Shown: in pieces, positions 17,841 to 26,430 of the stretch
Layout of the letters: the number at the start of each line of letters is the position of its first letter
Numbering within the stretch: the stretch's first letter is position 1
Assembly: GCA_009838075.1 (NCBI GenBank)
Contig: VXSG01000025.1
Span: 1 to 52,727 of the forward strand
DNA from: Boseongicola sp. SB0665_bin_10
GTDB taxonomy: Bacteria > Pseudomonadota > Alphaproteobacteria > Rhodobacterales > Rhodobacteraceae
DNA length: 52,727 nt
Direction: 5' to 3'
Made by a program: the position numbers and the translations under genes
Notes under the pieces: generated by a model
The model's input: only the letters and a program-made list of their open reading frames with translations
What the model was told of the DNA's origin: nothing
The model's database searches: none

Positions 17841-18209
17841 TCAGCTGACAAGGTCGACGTCGTAAGCCGCCAGCCTGGGGTCCGAACTCGCCAGACACAG
17901 GCCTTCGTGGCGCGCCTGCGCGACCAGCATGCGGTCGAACGGGTCGGCGTGGTGAAGCGGAAGCGCCGCGGCCGCCTGGGCGTGAGCCCAGGAAATCGGC
18001 AGCGGGCGGCAGCCCGCGTCGACCGCGATGTCGAAGATCTCGTCGGGAACGTCGAGCTTGCCGATCGCGCGCTTGATCCCGATTTCCCAGACGCTGGCTG
18101 CCGAAAAATGGATCTCTTCCTCGGAGATCGCCCTTGCCTGGGTCTCGGTCAGGCGCGGATCGTTCGCGACCGCCCAGAGCAGGACGTGGGTGTCGAGAAG
18201 CAGCCGCAT
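17841..18209 (-). CDS. PIN-domain toxin (VapC-like) of a type II toxin-antitoxin pair
   Basis: 122 residues, a single PIN domain of the type common in VapC-like ribonuclease toxins. Expected acidic metal ligands are present: Asp6 in LLLDTHVLLW, Glu42 in SVWEIGIK, Asp92 in DPFDRMLVAQA and Asp110 in ASSDP. The ATG at 18209 follows the antitoxin TAG with no spacing. Family members cut tRNA, rRNA or mRNA when the antitoxin is degraded; the target here is unknown. Both genes look intact. Confidence 0.88.
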   Translation of the reverse strand: MRLLLDTHVLLWAVANDPRLTETQARAISEEEIHFSAASVWEIGIKRAIGKLDVPDEIFDIAVDAGCRPLPISWAHAQAAAALPLHHADPFDRMLVAQARHEGLCLASSDPRLAAYDVDLVS

Positions 18210-18449
18210 CTAGCTCCCGGTACTCCGTTCGAACATCCCGGCAATCTCGTCATCGCCTTGGAACATATCGTTCGGCAGGGTGAAGGCGCCTTCCATGGCG
18301 CCGATCAGGGACCGTCCGGCAGGACGGCTGGCGCCCACGATCCGGGCCACGGGACGACCATAGCGTGTCAGTTCGATCGCTTCGCCCGCCTCGGCCCGGC
18401 GGATTAGCCGGGCGAACTGGGCCTTGGCTTCGGCAACGGCAATCTGCAT
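18210..18449 (-). CDS. Phd/YefM-type antitoxin
   Basis: 79 residues. MQIAVAEAKAQFARLIRRAE, then GEAIELTRYGRPVARIV, is the standard N-terminal DNA-binding fold of Phd/YefM antitoxins; the C-terminal tail (MEGAFTLPNDMF, DEIAGMFE) would wrap the toxin. I start at 18449 because homology begins there; a longer frame to 18572 runs through the operator candidate. The gene is immediately upstream of the PIN toxin, the usual order for autoregulated pairs. Confidence 0.85.
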   Translation of the reverse strand: MQIAVAEAKAQFARLIRRAEAGEAIELTRYGRPVARIVGASRPAGRSLIGAMEGAFTLPNDMFQGDDEIAGMFERSTGS

Positions 18450-18468
18450 CGCATCCTCACCATTATAT

Positions 18469-18486
18469 TGACCAACATGTAGGTCA
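18469..18486. promoter_or_regulatory. Palindromic operator candidate of the toxin-antitoxin operon
   Basis: TGACCAACATGTAGGTCA is an 18-bp near-perfect palindrome (one mismatched pair) 20 nt upstream of the antitoxin start, embedded in an AT-rich stretch. Phd/YefM antitoxins bind such palindromes and repress their own operon, so this is the likely autoregulatory site. Confidence 0.5.
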
Positions 18487-18620
18487 TGATCGTCGGAGAT
18501 GCAAGGGATTCGGGTCTTTCCCAACAAGTCGGGGTGCAATTGCCGTACGTGCTTGCGCTCAGCGACTCGCATCTGGACCGGCAGGCTCTATCGCCCTTGG
18601 CAAGGGAAAGGCCGAAAGGT

Positions 18621-18653
18621 GGGTCAAATTTGAATTCCTGGGTCAGTATTGAA
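18621..18653. repeat. Tandem 14-bp repeats resembling an IS21-family end
   Basis: GGGTCAAATTTGAA (18621-18634) and GGGTCAGTATTGAA (18640-18653) are two direct repeats with a 19-bp period. Multiple terminal repeats of this general kind bind the transposase at the ends of IS21-family elements. No transposase gene (istA/istB) is nearby, so at most this is a leftover end. The family assignment is from memory of the motif. Confidence 0.3.
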
Positions 18654-19058
18654 CTTGAGCTGACAAGTGTGGAAGAGGCTGAACGGACCCACACGCAAAT
18701 CCCTATGCGCCCGGCGTGGGAATGTCGCCCCCGGAACGGGCGGGGCGAGACGCCGTTGCGGCGCACCGGACCTCGGATTTCGGCGGCCGTTCATGGGTCG
18801 ACAGCCAGGCTGAGAATCCCGGCAGGCATTCCGGCAGTCTAAGTCGCAGGCCGGCCAGCGCGTGCACTCGTTGTGCGAACTGTCTCATGTTTGCCGTTGC
18901 CCGTCGCGGTCAGGGTGCCGACTGGCCATCTGCCGATGCGCGCATGCATGGTTGATTCGATGCGTCACATTGGGGAGGGTTCGCAATCGAGGTCACGCAG
19001 GATTCGAAATCCGGGCTCCGGCGCATTGACGACCCGGTACGGCCCTGGTCCTTCAGCG
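18654..19058. other. Gene-free stretch downstream of fabI
   Basis: 405 nt following the repeat pair and ending at the fabI stop. No frame shows homology, and no convincing terminator of the fab operon is visible. It may be remnant mobile-element or other decayed DNA. Confidence 0.35.
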
Positions 19059-19856
19059 TCACGTGCCTTGAGCGCTCTCCGCCTGGAACATGCCGAGCAC
19101 GTGATATCCGCCGTCGACGCGGATGATCTCGCCTGTCGTGGAGGTGCCGTGGTCCGAGCAGAGGTAGACCGCCGTCCCGCCCACCGCTTCAAGCGTCGCG
19201 TTTGCCCGCATTGGCGCATTGGCCTCTATCGTCTTGAAGGTCCTGCGCGCGCCGCCGATCGCTGCGCCGGCCAGTGTTTTCATCGGGCCGGGACTGATCG
19301 CGTTGACACGTATGCCCTTGGGCCCGAGGTCGTTCGCGAGGTAGCGAACGGCCGATTCAAGGGCCGCTTTCGCGACTCCCATCACGTTGTAGTTCGGCTG
19401 GACGCGGTTGGAGCCCATGTATGTCAACGTCACGAGAGTGCCCCCGTCGGTCATCAGGGCCTCGGCCTGTCGGGCGACCTCGATAAAGGAGTAGCAGGAG
19501 ATGTTCAGCGAGTTCAGGAAGTTCTCCCGGCTCGTGTCGACGAATCGCCCGGTGAGCTCTGCCTTGTCGGAATAGGCAATGGCATGGATCAGGAAATCAA
19601 GCCGCCCCCAGCGGTCCCTCAGCGTCCGAAAGCACGCCTCGACCGAGGGAAGGTCCGTGACATCGACATCGACCATGACGTCCGAACCGACGCTCCTGGC
19701 GAGCGGCTCGACGCGCCTGCCGAACCCCTCGCCCTGGTAGGAGAACGCAAGCTCGGCGCCTTCGTCCGCCAGCGCGCGTGCTATGCCCCATGCGATCGAC
19801 CGGTCATTTGCCACGCCCATGACCAGCCCGCGTTTTCCCTGCATCAGTCCAGGCAC
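19059..19856 (-). CDS. fabI: Enoyl-[acyl-carrier-protein] reductase (NADH)
   Basis: 265 residues, short-chain-dehydrogenase fold. It performs the last reduction in each cycle of type II fatty acid synthesis. Visible features: MQGKRGLVMGVANDRSIAWG cofactor site, the LDFLIHAIAYSDK segment, and the catalytic Tyr-x6-Lys in YNVMGVAK preceded by TLTYMGSNRV. The C-terminus GEIIRVDGGYHVLGM is typical. It is the third gene of fabA-fabB-fabI with a 5-nt gap after fabB. FabI is the target of triclosan-type inhibitors; no resistance change can be judged here. Confidence 0.95.
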   Translation of the reverse strand: MPGLMQGKRGLVMGVANDRSIAWGIARALADEGAELAFSYQGEGFGRRVEPLARSVGSDVMVDVDVTDLPSVEACFRTLRDRWGRLDFLIHAIAYSDKAELTGRFVDTSRENFLNSLNISCYSFIEVARQAEALMTDGGTLVTLTYMGSNRVQPNYNVMGVAKAALESAVRYLANDLGPKGIRVNAISPGPMKTLAGAAIGGARRTFKTIEANAPMRANATLEAVGGTAVYLCSDHGTSTTGEIIRVDGGYHVLGMFQAESAQGT

Positions 19857-19861
19857 GGCAC

Positions 19862-21082
19862 TTACCCGTGAAACTTGCTGAGCGCCACGGAGGCGTTCGT
19901 GCCACCGAAGCCAAAGCTGTTCGAGAGAACCGTGTCCAGCTCGGCTTCCCTCGTCTCGGTGGCAATCTCTTCGGGCCGGAGCGCCGGATCAAGCGTCTTG
20001 ACGTTGATTGAGGGGGCGATGAAGTCACCCTCCATCATCAGAAGGGAATAGATCGCTTCGTGCACGCCGGCCGCGCCAAGCGAGTGGCCGGTCATCGACT
20101 TGGTCGACGAGATCGGGGCGTGATCCTCCCCGAACACGCGACGAATCGCCTCGACCTCGATCACGTCGCCAACGGGTGTCGATGTGCCGTGGGCGTTGAT
20201 GTAGTCCACCTTGTGATCGCCTAGGTCCGAGATCGCTATCCGCATCGACCGTTCGCCGCCCTCGCCGCTCGGAGCGACCATGTCGAAGCCGTCGGACGTG
20301 GCACCGTAACCCGTCACTTCCGCATATATCCTGGCGCCGCGGGCCTTCGCGTGCTCAAGTTCCTCAAGCACGATCATCCCGCCGCCGCCACCGATGACAA
20401 AGCCGTCCCGGGATTCGTCGAAGGCGCGGGCGGCTTCAGTTGGCGTGTCGTTGTATTTCGAGCTCATCGCGCCCATGGCGTCGAAGAGGCACGAGAGGGT
20501 CCAGTGGACCTCCTCGCCACCTCCGGCAAAGACGATGTCCTGCTTGCCCAGCTGGATCTGCTCGGTGCCGTTGCCAATGCAATGGAGCGTGGTCGAGCAC
20601 GCGGACGTGATCGAGTAGTTCAACCCCTTGATCTTGAAAGGCGTGGCGAGGCATGCGGATACGGTTGACGACATGCAACGGGTCACCATGAAAGGGCCCA
20701 TCCGCTTCGGCGCACCCTTCTCGACAACGGTACTGTGGGCGGTGAAAAAGTTGGATGTCGAGGGCCCCCCCGAACCGGCTACGAGCCCCGTGCGTTCGTT
20801 GGAGACTTCGCCGTCCTCAAGTCCGCTGTCGGCGATCGCCTGTTCCATGGCAAGATAGGCGTAGGCTGCGGTCGACCCCATGAATCGCAGCTGGCGCTTG
20901 TCGATCACATCTTCCAGCACGATGTCCGGCACGCCGGCAATCTGGCTCCGGAACCCAAGCTCGGCATAGTCCGGCTGAAAAGTGATTCCGGATCGGCCGG
21001 CCCGGAGACTGGCGGCAACCTCGGTGCAGTCGTTGCCGATCGGGCAGACGATGCCGAGGCCGGTGACGACGACTCGACGCAT
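19862..21082 (-). CDS. fabB: Beta-ketoacyl-ACP synthase I
   Basis: 406 residues, thiolase fold. It elongates unsaturated acyl-ACP intermediates made by FabA. The Cys-His-His catalytic triad is complete: Cys162 in [10 protein letters not shown], His298 in [11 protein letters not shown] and His333 in TGHSLGAAG, with Lys328 and the C-terminal [12 protein letters not shown] loop. The start at 21082 ([10 protein letters not shown]) is preceded by GGGAGAAG; the open frame begins slightly earlier at 21103. Adjacent fabA makes this FabB rather than FabF. It lies 17 nt after fabA. Confidence 0.94.
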   Translation of the reverse strand: MRRVVVTGLGIVCPIGNDCTEVAASLRAGRSGITFQPDYAELGFRSQIAGVPDIVLEDVIDKRQLRFMGSTAAYAYLAMEQAIADSGLEDGEVSNERTGLVAGSGGPSTSNFFTAHSTVVEKGAPKRMGPFMVTRCMSSTVSACLATPFKIKGLNYSITSACSTTLHCIGNGTEQIQLGKQDIVFAGGGEEVHWTLSCLFDAMGAMSSKYNDTPTEAARAFDESRDGFVIGGGGGMIVLEELEHAKARGARIYAEVTGYGATSDGFDMVAPSGEGGERSMRIAISDLGDHKVDYINAHGTSTPVGDVIEVEAIRRVFGEDHAPISSTKSMTGHSLGAAGVHEAIYSLLMMEGDFIAPSINVKTLDPALRPEEIATETREAELDTVLSNSFGFGGTNASVALSKFHG

Positions 21083-21099
21083 GCGCGCTTCTCCCTTGG

Positions 21100-21609
21100 T
21101 CAACTCTCGGAAAGAGCAACCTTCATGTCCCTCGTTTCATATATCGTCTCGCCGTCCGCTTCCACCCGGCCATCGGCCACGCCCATGGTCAGCCGGCGCG
21201 TCTGCACGGCCTTGGTGAAGTCGACGAAGTATCTCAGCAGCTTGCGGTCCGGCCGCACCATGCCGGTAAGCTTGACCGCGCCAACGCCCAGCGCATATCC
21301 ACGGCCCTTCCATCCGCGCCATCCAAGGTTGAAGCCCGTGAGCTGCCAAAGACCGTCGAGGCCAAGGCAGCCGGGCATGATCGGGTTGCCGGGGAAATGG
21401 CAGTCGAAGAACCAGAGATCGGGGCCAATGTCGAACTCGGCAACGACGTGGCCCATGCCATGCAGTCCGCCGTTGCCGCTGACCTCCGTGATCCTGTCCA
21501 TCATGAGCATGGGAGGCGCCGGCAACTGCGCATTGCCGGGGCCGAAGAGTTCGCCCCGCGCGCAAGCCAAGAGGCCATCCTTGTCGAATGATGTCGGAAA
21601 TTCAGTCAC
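21100..21609 (-). CDS. fabA: 3-hydroxydecanoyl-ACP dehydratase/isomerase
   Basis: 169 residues, hot-dog fold. Dehydrates 3-hydroxydecanoyl-ACP and isomerises trans-2 to cis-3-decenoyl-ACP, the branch to unsaturated fatty acids. Catalytic His71 ([12 protein letters not shown]) and Asp85 (CLGLDGLWQ) are present. No ATG fits: a GTG at 21609 gives the family-typical [10 protein letters not shown] start, while a TTG at 21630 would add seven residues. The G-rich run about 10 nt upstream of the GTG is the best ribosome-binding candidate. First gene of fabA-fabB-fabI, divergent from irr across 177 nt. Confidence 0.92.
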   Translation of the reverse strand: MTEFPTSFDKDGLLACARGELFGPGNAQLPAPPMLMMDRITEVSGNGGLHGMGHVVAEFDIGPDLWFFDCHFPGNPIMPGCLGLDGLWQLTGFNLGWRGWKGRGYALGVGAVKLTGMVRPDRKLLRYFVDFTKAVQTRRLTMGVADGRVEADGETIYETRDMKVALSES

Positions 21610-21786
21610 TTTGGCACGGCCCCCGGACAATGATGCCGATCACATGCTTCGCCCAATAACAGGGGCAAGGATTGTCGTGCAAGGGGGTGTCAGCAGCGGC
21701 CATTGTTGTCGCATTGCCCGAATCCGATTGAACCGGAGCGGGACTTTCCACTATGGTCAGGGGGAACAGGGACTGGACCGGCGGGC

Positions 21787-22197
21787 ATGATGCGCCACGA
21801 ACTCAGTTCAGAATGGCTTGGCAAGGCAGGGCTCAGGCCGACGCGGCAGCGGGTCGCGCTGGCCAGGCTTCTCGTTGGTGACGGCAAGCACAGGCATGTC
21901 ACGGCCGAAAGCCTGCATTCGGCGGCGCGGAACGCCGGCGAGGCGGTGTCGCTGGCGACGGTTTACAACACGCTTCGGGCGTTCTGTGATGCCGGGCTGC
22001 TTCAGGAAATCACCGTTGACGGCACAAAGTGCTACTTTGACACGCGCACCGACGACCATCCGCACTTCTACTGGGAAGACGAGGGACGACTTTCGGACGC
22101 ACCCGCGGACGAACTGGAGATTCGCCGGCTGCCCGGAGCGCCTGATGGCGCCGAGATTTCGAAAGTGGATGTCGTCATCAGGCTTCGCAGGACCTGA
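21787..22197 (+). CDS. irr: Iron response regulator Irr (Fur family)
   Basis: 136 residues. Winged-helix N-terminus (GLRPTRQRVALARLL; recognition helix region SLATVYNTLRAF) and a short Fur-type dimer domain. The HPHFYWED segment (His91, His93) carries the histidines linked to heme sensing in alphaproteobacterial Irr; there is no N-terminal heme regulatory Cys-Pro motif, as in other rhizobial and Rhodobacterales Irr. When iron is low Irr represses heme and iron-using genes; with heme it is inactivated. Two consecutive ATGs (21787, 21790) precede the homologous region. The position divergent from fabA is conserved in the group. Confidence 0.9.
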   Translation: MMRHELSSEWLGKAGLRPTRQRVALARLLVGDGKHRHVTAESLHSAARNAGEAVSLATVYNTLRAFCDAGLLQEITVDGTKCYFDTRTDDHPHFYWEDEGRLSDAPADELEIRRLPGAPDGAEISKVDVVIRLRRT

Positions 22198-22223
22198 CCA
22201 CGCCGGGTCGCGGCACGGTCAGG
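22193..22223. terminator. Bidirectional hairpin between irr and the SRAP gene
   Basis: CCTGACC and GGTCAGG pair as a 7-bp outer stem enclosing a GCCG/CGGC inner stem. The structure overlaps the irr stop codon and lies 18 nt past the stop of the convergent SRAP gene. No long U-run follows, so termination strength is uncertain. Confidence 0.4.
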
Positions 22224-22240
22224 CGAACGATTCGGCAGGT

Positions 22241-22900
22241 TCAGGCAGGACGGATGAGCTCCGCACCCCTGGCGCGGCTTGAGTTCACCTTGGCATGCAC
22301 CCGGTGGAACTGGAGGGCGTCATCCGGCGCGGGTTTCATTGCTGCAGCGGCGCCCTTGCCAGACTCCCCAAGCCAGAGCGGCCAGTGCCGTGCATCCAGA
22401 ATGACCGGCATGCGATGATGGATCCCGGACAGTGTCCTGTTTGCGGACGTCGTGACGATCGCACATGAGGCAATTGGAGAATCGCCCCGTTCCCAATCCT
22501 GCCAAATTCCGGCGAAGGCCAACGCGCATCCCGACTTTGGGTGGATGTACCATGGCAGGCGGTTGTTGTCGGTGTCGCGAGTCCATTCATAGAATCCGGA
22601 TGCCGGCACGAGGCAACGACGACTGCGGCACGCCTCCCTGAAGGCGGGCTTTTGCGCAATGGATTCGGCGCGCGCGTTGATGAGCAGCGGTCCGTCGGTC
22701 GGTGTCTTGTACCAATGGGGAAGGAACCCCCATCGCAACGGCCTGAGACGCCTGGTTCCGTCTTCCGACGTTACAGCATGTATGCGTTCGGACGGGCAGA
22801 TGTTGTAGTTCGGGGTGTCCGGGAGATCGTTTGCCGGAACTGCACGAAACAGGTCGGCCATGGCCTCATGGGGCAGTGTCAGGGCAAACCGTCCGCACAT
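22241..22900 (-). CDS. SRAP/HMCES family abasic-site-protecting protein (YedK-like)
   Basis: 219 residues. After removal of Met1 the catalytic Cys2 (MCGRFALT) can form a thiazolidine link with abasic sites in single-stranded DNA and shield them. The other signature elements are intact: PNYNICPSE, LRWGFLPHWY, the active-site Asn in NARAES, Glu in ASGFYEW and His in GIHHRMPVIL. The family was named 'SOS response-associated peptidase'; I see no LexA box in the short upstream region. Transcribed toward irr. Confidence 0.92.
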   Translation of the reverse strand: MCGRFALTLPHEAMADLFRAVPANDLPDTPNYNICPSERIHAVTSEDGTRRLRPLRWGFLPHWYKTPTDGPLLINARAESIAQKPAFREACRSRRCLVPASGFYEWTRDTDNNRLPWYIHPKSGCALAFAGIWQDWERGDSPIASCAIVTTSANRTLSGIHHRMPVILDARHWPLWLGESGKGAAAAMKPAPDDALQFHRVHAKVNSSRARGAELIRPA

Positions 22901-23005
22901 GGCGGAACGCTATGCTCAAGCCCCGCGCCGTGCAAACGGTCCCTTGCAGCCGGCAATTGCGGGCGCCGGCGGCGCCAGAAAGGCGGGAGCGGCTGTCGGG
23001 CGGAA

Positions 23006-23025
23006 GGCGCCCGCCGCGAGGCGCC
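23006..23025 (-). terminator. Candidate hairpin after rplI
   Basis: GGCGCC at 23006-23011 and 23020-23025 can pair across an 8-nt loop, 14 nt downstream of the rplI stop. Very GC-rich and without a U-run, so it is a weak candidate for the end of the rpsF-rpsR-rplI transcript. Confidence 0.3.
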
Positions 23026-23038
23026 CCCGCGCAGGACC

Positions 23039-23773
23039 CTAGCTTCCGGATTCCTTGCCTTCGTCTGTGTCCGCCGCCGGACCCGCTTCCGGTTCGCTGC
23101 CGGCTGCCGCGTCCGCAGGTGAGGCGCCGGTTGCATCCGTTCCAGTCTCGGTCACCTCGGCGGTCGCCGGTTCCTGCTCATCTTCGGAATCGCCGATTTT
23201 CTGCAGTTCGTCGAGTTCAGCGGCGCCGATCTCGTCGAAGAGCTCCGCAATCTCGAGTTCGGCCGTGACCTCGTCCTCGGCCGCCTGCTCGGCGATGTTG
23301 ATGCCCTTGGCCTGGAGGGCGGCTTCATCTTCGGAACGGGCCACGTTCAGCTGGATCTGAACCTCGACTTCCGGATGAAGCTTGACTGTCACGCTGTGCA
23401 CGCCGAGTTCCTTGATCGGCGCCTCGATCGCCACTTGACGCTTGTCGAGCGTGAAGCCGGCTTCGGACGCGACCTCAACCGCGTCTCTTGGCGTGACCGA
23501 CCCGTAAAGGGAGCCGCCGTCGGAGGCTTGCCGAATCACGATGAACTGCTTGCCTTCGAGCCTGCCGGCAAACGCGTCCGCCTCCTTGCGGGTCTCGATG
23601 TTCAGCGCTTCAAGCTGCACCTTCTGCTCTTCGAACTGCTTGATGTTGGCTTCGGACGCCCAGAGCGCCTTTTTCTGCGGCAGCAGGAAGTTGCGCGCAT
23701 ATCCGTCCTTGACGGAGACGATGTCGCCCATCTGGCCGAGCTTTGCGATGCGTTCAAGAAGGATGACTTGCAT
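23039..23773 (-). CDS. rplI: 50S ribosomal protein L9 with long acidic C-terminal tail
   Basis: 244 residues against ~150 in Escherichia coli. The N-terminal RNA-binding domain is standard ([32 protein letters not shown]), followed by the long helix and the C-terminal domain to about residue 150 ([18 protein letters not shown]). The last ~90 residues are Ala/Glu/Asp-rich, low-complexity and probably disordered ([20 protein letters not shown] onward). Moderate extensions are known in alphaproteobacteria; this one is at the long end. Third gene of the rpsF-rpsR-rplI operon, 12 nt after rpsR. Confidence 0.94.
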   Translation of the reverse strand: MQVILLERIAKLGQMGDIVSVKDGYARNFLLPQKKALWASEANIKQFEEQKVQLEALNIETRKEADAFAGRLEGKQFIVIRQASDGGSLYGSVTPRDAVEVASEAGFTLDKRQVAIEAPIKELGVHSVTVKLHPEVEVQIQLNVARSEDEAALQAKGINIAEQAAEDEVTAELEIAELFDEIGAAELDELQKIGDSEDEQEPATAEVTETGTDATGASPADAAAGSEPEAGPAADTDEGKESGS

Positions 23774-23785
23774 TGGTTTCCGTCC

Positions 23786-24013
23786 TCACTTCACGGCATA
23801 GGGAAGAAGCGCAAGGAAACGTGCGCGCTTGATCGCGCGTGCCAGCTCGCGCTGCTTGCGCGAAGACACGGCGGTGATTCGCGACGGCACGATCTTGCCG
23901 CGCTCCGACATGTAGCGTTGCAGGAGCTTGGTGTCCTTGTAGTCGATTCTTGGAGCGTTCTCGCCGGAGAAGGGGCAGACCTTGCGTCGGCGGAAAAAAG
24001 GTTTCGTTGCCAT
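23786..24013 (-). CDS. rpsR: 30S ribosomal protein S18
   Basis: 75 residues, full length. [20 protein letters not shown] and the basic helical core [20 protein letters not shown] are typical. S18 pairs with S6 on the small-subunit platform. It sits between rpsF (14 nt upstream) and rplI (12 nt downstream) in the conserved ribosomal operon. Confidence 0.97.
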   Translation of the reverse strand: MATKPFFRRRKVCPFSGENAPRIDYKDTKLLQRYMSERGKIVPSRITAVSSRKQRELARAIKRARFLALLPYAVK

Positions 24014-24027
24014 GAGATATCCCCTTC

Positions 24028-24390
24028 CTAGCGTCGTTCGCCGCGTTCGCGGCGGGATTCGCGCTCTTCGACCCTGCGCATCTGGACCGAAGGGCCCTCC
24101 TCGTGCCCGTCGACCTTGACGGTCAGGACCCGCACGACGTCATCGTGAAGGCGCATCAGGCGCTCCATCTCCTGCACGGCAGGTGCCGGTGCGTCCGTCC
24201 TGATGAATGCGTAATGGCCCTTTCGGTTCTTGTTGATCCTGTAGGCCATGGTCTTGACGCCCCAGTACTCGTTGCCGACGACCTTGCCGCCGTTGTCCGC
24301 GAGTACCGTTCCGAAGTGTTCGACCAGACCTTCAGCCTGCGCGTTGGAGAGATCCTGGCGCGCAATGATCACATGCTCATAAAGCGGCAT
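24028..24390 (-). CDS. rpsF: 30S ribosomal protein S6
   Basis: 120 residues. The ferredoxin-like fold reads from [15 protein letters not shown] through [20 protein letters not shown] to [10 protein letters not shown], ending in a charged tail ([13 protein letters not shown]). S6 binds S18 on the 30S platform and in some bacteria the S6-S18 complex binds its own mRNA leader; I did not find a clear leader structure here. First gene of the operon. The ssb gene that separates rpsF and rpsR in some phyla is absent, as usual in alphaproteobacteria. Confidence 0.96.
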   Translation of the reverse strand: MPLYEHVIIARQDLSNAQAEGLVEHFGTVLADNGGKVVGNEYWGVKTMAYRINKNRKGHYAFIRTDAPAPAVQEMERLMRLHDDVVRVLTVKVDGHEEGPSVQMRRVEERESRRERGERR

Positions 24391-24849
24391 GTCGTCTCCG
24401 TTCTTTCAGGCGCACTTCAAAGGAGGGGCAGTGTCGCCGCGCCCGTCCACGAGAGGTTGCGCCAGTGGCATGACTTGCGGCGAGTGGCGGGCTTATACAC
24501 GGGCGCGGGCGGGGTTCAACCCATTGTGCGCACGACGCACGGGTTTCTGCGGGAGGACGGGACGCCAGCCAGGTCGGCACGGACCGGATGCGGAGGCGCG
24601 GGCCGTTGCCCCTGACTGTCGTGTCTCCCACGGCGGATCCCAGTCCGATGCATGCCACAGGCCCGCCGGCCGGGATCTTACCGGTCCGGCCCGGAAGGGG
24701 GTCGACAGGGGACGCCCCGGAAGGGTCGTCGCCTCCAGGACTGATGGCTGCCGACTGCAGGGCGCCTGGTCGACGGCCTGCCTGCCACGCGAGACTTGCG
24801 GCAGTCCAGTGCTTGACGAGTGCCGGATCGGCGGATTTGCTCTCGGTCC
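24391..24849. other. Divergent promoter region, rpsF operon / aminotransferase
   Basis: 459 nt. The left part must hold the rpsF promoter and leader; the right part precedes the class V aminotransferase. No coding frame with homology is seen on either strand and I could not define promoter boxes. Confidence 0.4.
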
Positions 24850-26073
24850 ATGAAGGAACTCGACATTGATTTCGTGAGGGCACAATTCCCGGCGTTTTCC
24901 GAGCCGTCCTTGCAGGGGCAGGCGTTCTTCGAGAATGCGGGCGGATCGTGGACCTGCCGGTTCGTGACGGAGCGTCTCGAGCGATTCTATCGCGAGAGGA
25001 AAGTCCAGCCCTATGGCCCGTTCGAGGCAAGCAGGCTGGCGGGCGAGGAAATGGATGAGGCGCGAACGCGGGTTGCAGGCATCCTCGGGGTCGATGCGGA
25101 TGAAGTGAGCTTCGGTCCGTCGACGACTCAAAACACCTATGTCCTGGCGCAGGCGTTTCGCGCGTGGTTGCCCGATGGTGCGGTCATTGTCGTGACCGAC
25201 CAGGATCACGAGGCCAACTCGGGACCATGGCGACGCCTCGAGGCGTCCGGGATCGAGATCCGGGAGTGGCGTGTCGACCCGGGCACCGGACATCTGGATC
25301 CCAGCGCGCTGGAGCCGCTGCTGGACGGCGCCGCGCTGCTCTGCTTTCCGCATTGCTCGAACGTTGTCGGCGAGATCAACGATGTCGCCGCCATTGCAGG
25401 CATGGCGCACGATGCCGGAGCGGTCGTCTGCGTGGACGGCGTGTCCTATGCGCCGCACGGGTTTCCGGATGTCGGGGCCCTGGGCGCGGACATCTACCTG
25501 TTCTCGGCCTACAAGACCTACGGACCGCACCAGGGCATCATGGTGGTGCGGCGCGCGCTGGGCGAGGCTTTGCCGAACCAGGGACACTTCTTCAATGATG
25601 GAGACCTGACGAAGCGGCTTGTGCCGGCAGGACCGGATCATGCCCAGGTTGCGGCTTGCGCAGGGTTGGCGGACTACGTGGACGCGCTGTTCGAGTCGAT
25701 GGGAGGCGGGACGCCTGGTCCGGCCGAGCGCGCGCGTGCCGTGCACGATGCAATGCGGGCTCGGGAAGCGGCGCTGCTGCAACCGTTGCTCGAATTCCTG
25801 GTTGGGCGGAACAATGTGCGCCTCCTGGGACCTCGCGATGCCCGGCATCGGGCACCGACGGTTGGTGTCCTTGCCGACCGGCCCGGCGAGGATGTCGCGG
25901 CCGCTCTGGCGCCAACGGGCATCATGGCGGGCGGAGGGGACTTCTACGCGGTCCGGCCGTTGCAAGCCATGGGCATTGATCCCGCCCACGGCGTGTTGCG
26001 GTTGAGCTTCACGCATTACACCAGCCGAGATGAGATCTCGCAGTTGATCACTGCGCTTGACCAGGTGCTGTAG
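24850..26073 (+). CDS. Cysteine desulfurase-like class V aminotransferase
   Basis: 407 residues, fold type I PLP enzyme. The PLP Lys is Lys222 in FSAYKTYGPHQG, the cofactor-stacking/Asp region is VVCVDGVSYAPHG (Asp196), and FENAGGSW at 27 and STTQNTYVLAQAF at 91 are family blocks. It belongs to the SufS/NifS-related 'cysteine desulfurase-like' group. I see no isc or suf genes nearby, and the C-terminal active-site Cys loop of true desulfurases is not evident, so a role in iron-sulfur assembly is not shown; a lyase or aminotransferase role is equally possible. Start at 24850, since homology begins within a few residues. Confidence 0.85.
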   Translation: MKELDIDFVRAQFPAFSEPSLQGQAFFENAGGSWTCRFVTERLERFYRERKVQPYGPFEASRLAGEEMDEARTRVAGILGVDADEVSFGPSTTQNTYVLAQAFRAWLPDGAVIVVTDQDHEANSGPWRRLEASGIEIREWRVDPGTGHLDPSALEPLLDGAALLCFPHCSNVVGEINDVAAIAGMAHDAGAVVCVDGVSYAPHGFPDVGALGADIYLFSAYKTYGPHQGIMVVRRALGEALPNQGHFFNDGDLTKRLVPAGPDHAQVAACAGLADYVDALFESMGGGTPGPAERARAVHDAMRAREAALLQPLLEFLVGRNNVRLLGPRDARHRAPTVGVLADRPGEDVAAALAPTGIMAGGGDFYAVRPLQAMGIDPAHGVLRLSFTHYTSRDEISQLITALDQVL

Positions 26074-26430
26074 TCGGCTCGTTGCCGACACGTTCAATCA
26101 AGCTTGCCCGATAATCCTGACCGGGGTCGCTCTCGGGCCGCATGGCTGCCGGTTCGGCAATCGGTTGGGCTGCCTATGCATTGCGGGTTGCGACATGGCC
26201 GCAATCCGTAGCGCGAACGGCCCGGGCAAGGCGCCCCGGGCATGTCTTGCATGTCCGACGTCCCTTCCGTGAACGGTTGCCGGATCGGAAGTGGCCTTGA
26301 AAGGGACCCTGGCCCTTTCGAGGCTGGTTGAGCCGGTCGGTTTGCGAATCGCCCGGGACATGTTGTGATCGCCGCCCGCAGTCGAGTCGTTTTCGAATGC
26401 GTGGATTGCCTGAACGCCGATGGAGGGCGC
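26074..26430. other. Intergenic region before the photolyase gene
   Basis: 357 nt with no recognised gene. Long antisense frames cross it but are composition shadows. GGAGGGC at its right end is the photolyase ribosome-binding site. Confidence 0.4.

Noticed and set aside
19001-19020. TTCGAAATCC resembling a tRNA T-loop
   Set aside because: No acceptor stem, anticodon arm or CCA context could be folded around it. No tRNA gene was found elsewhere in the window either.
24850-26073. Assignment of the class V aminotransferase as SufS
   Set aside because: No suf or isc genes are adjacent and the active-site Cys loop near the C-terminus is not evident, so only the broad family is claimed.
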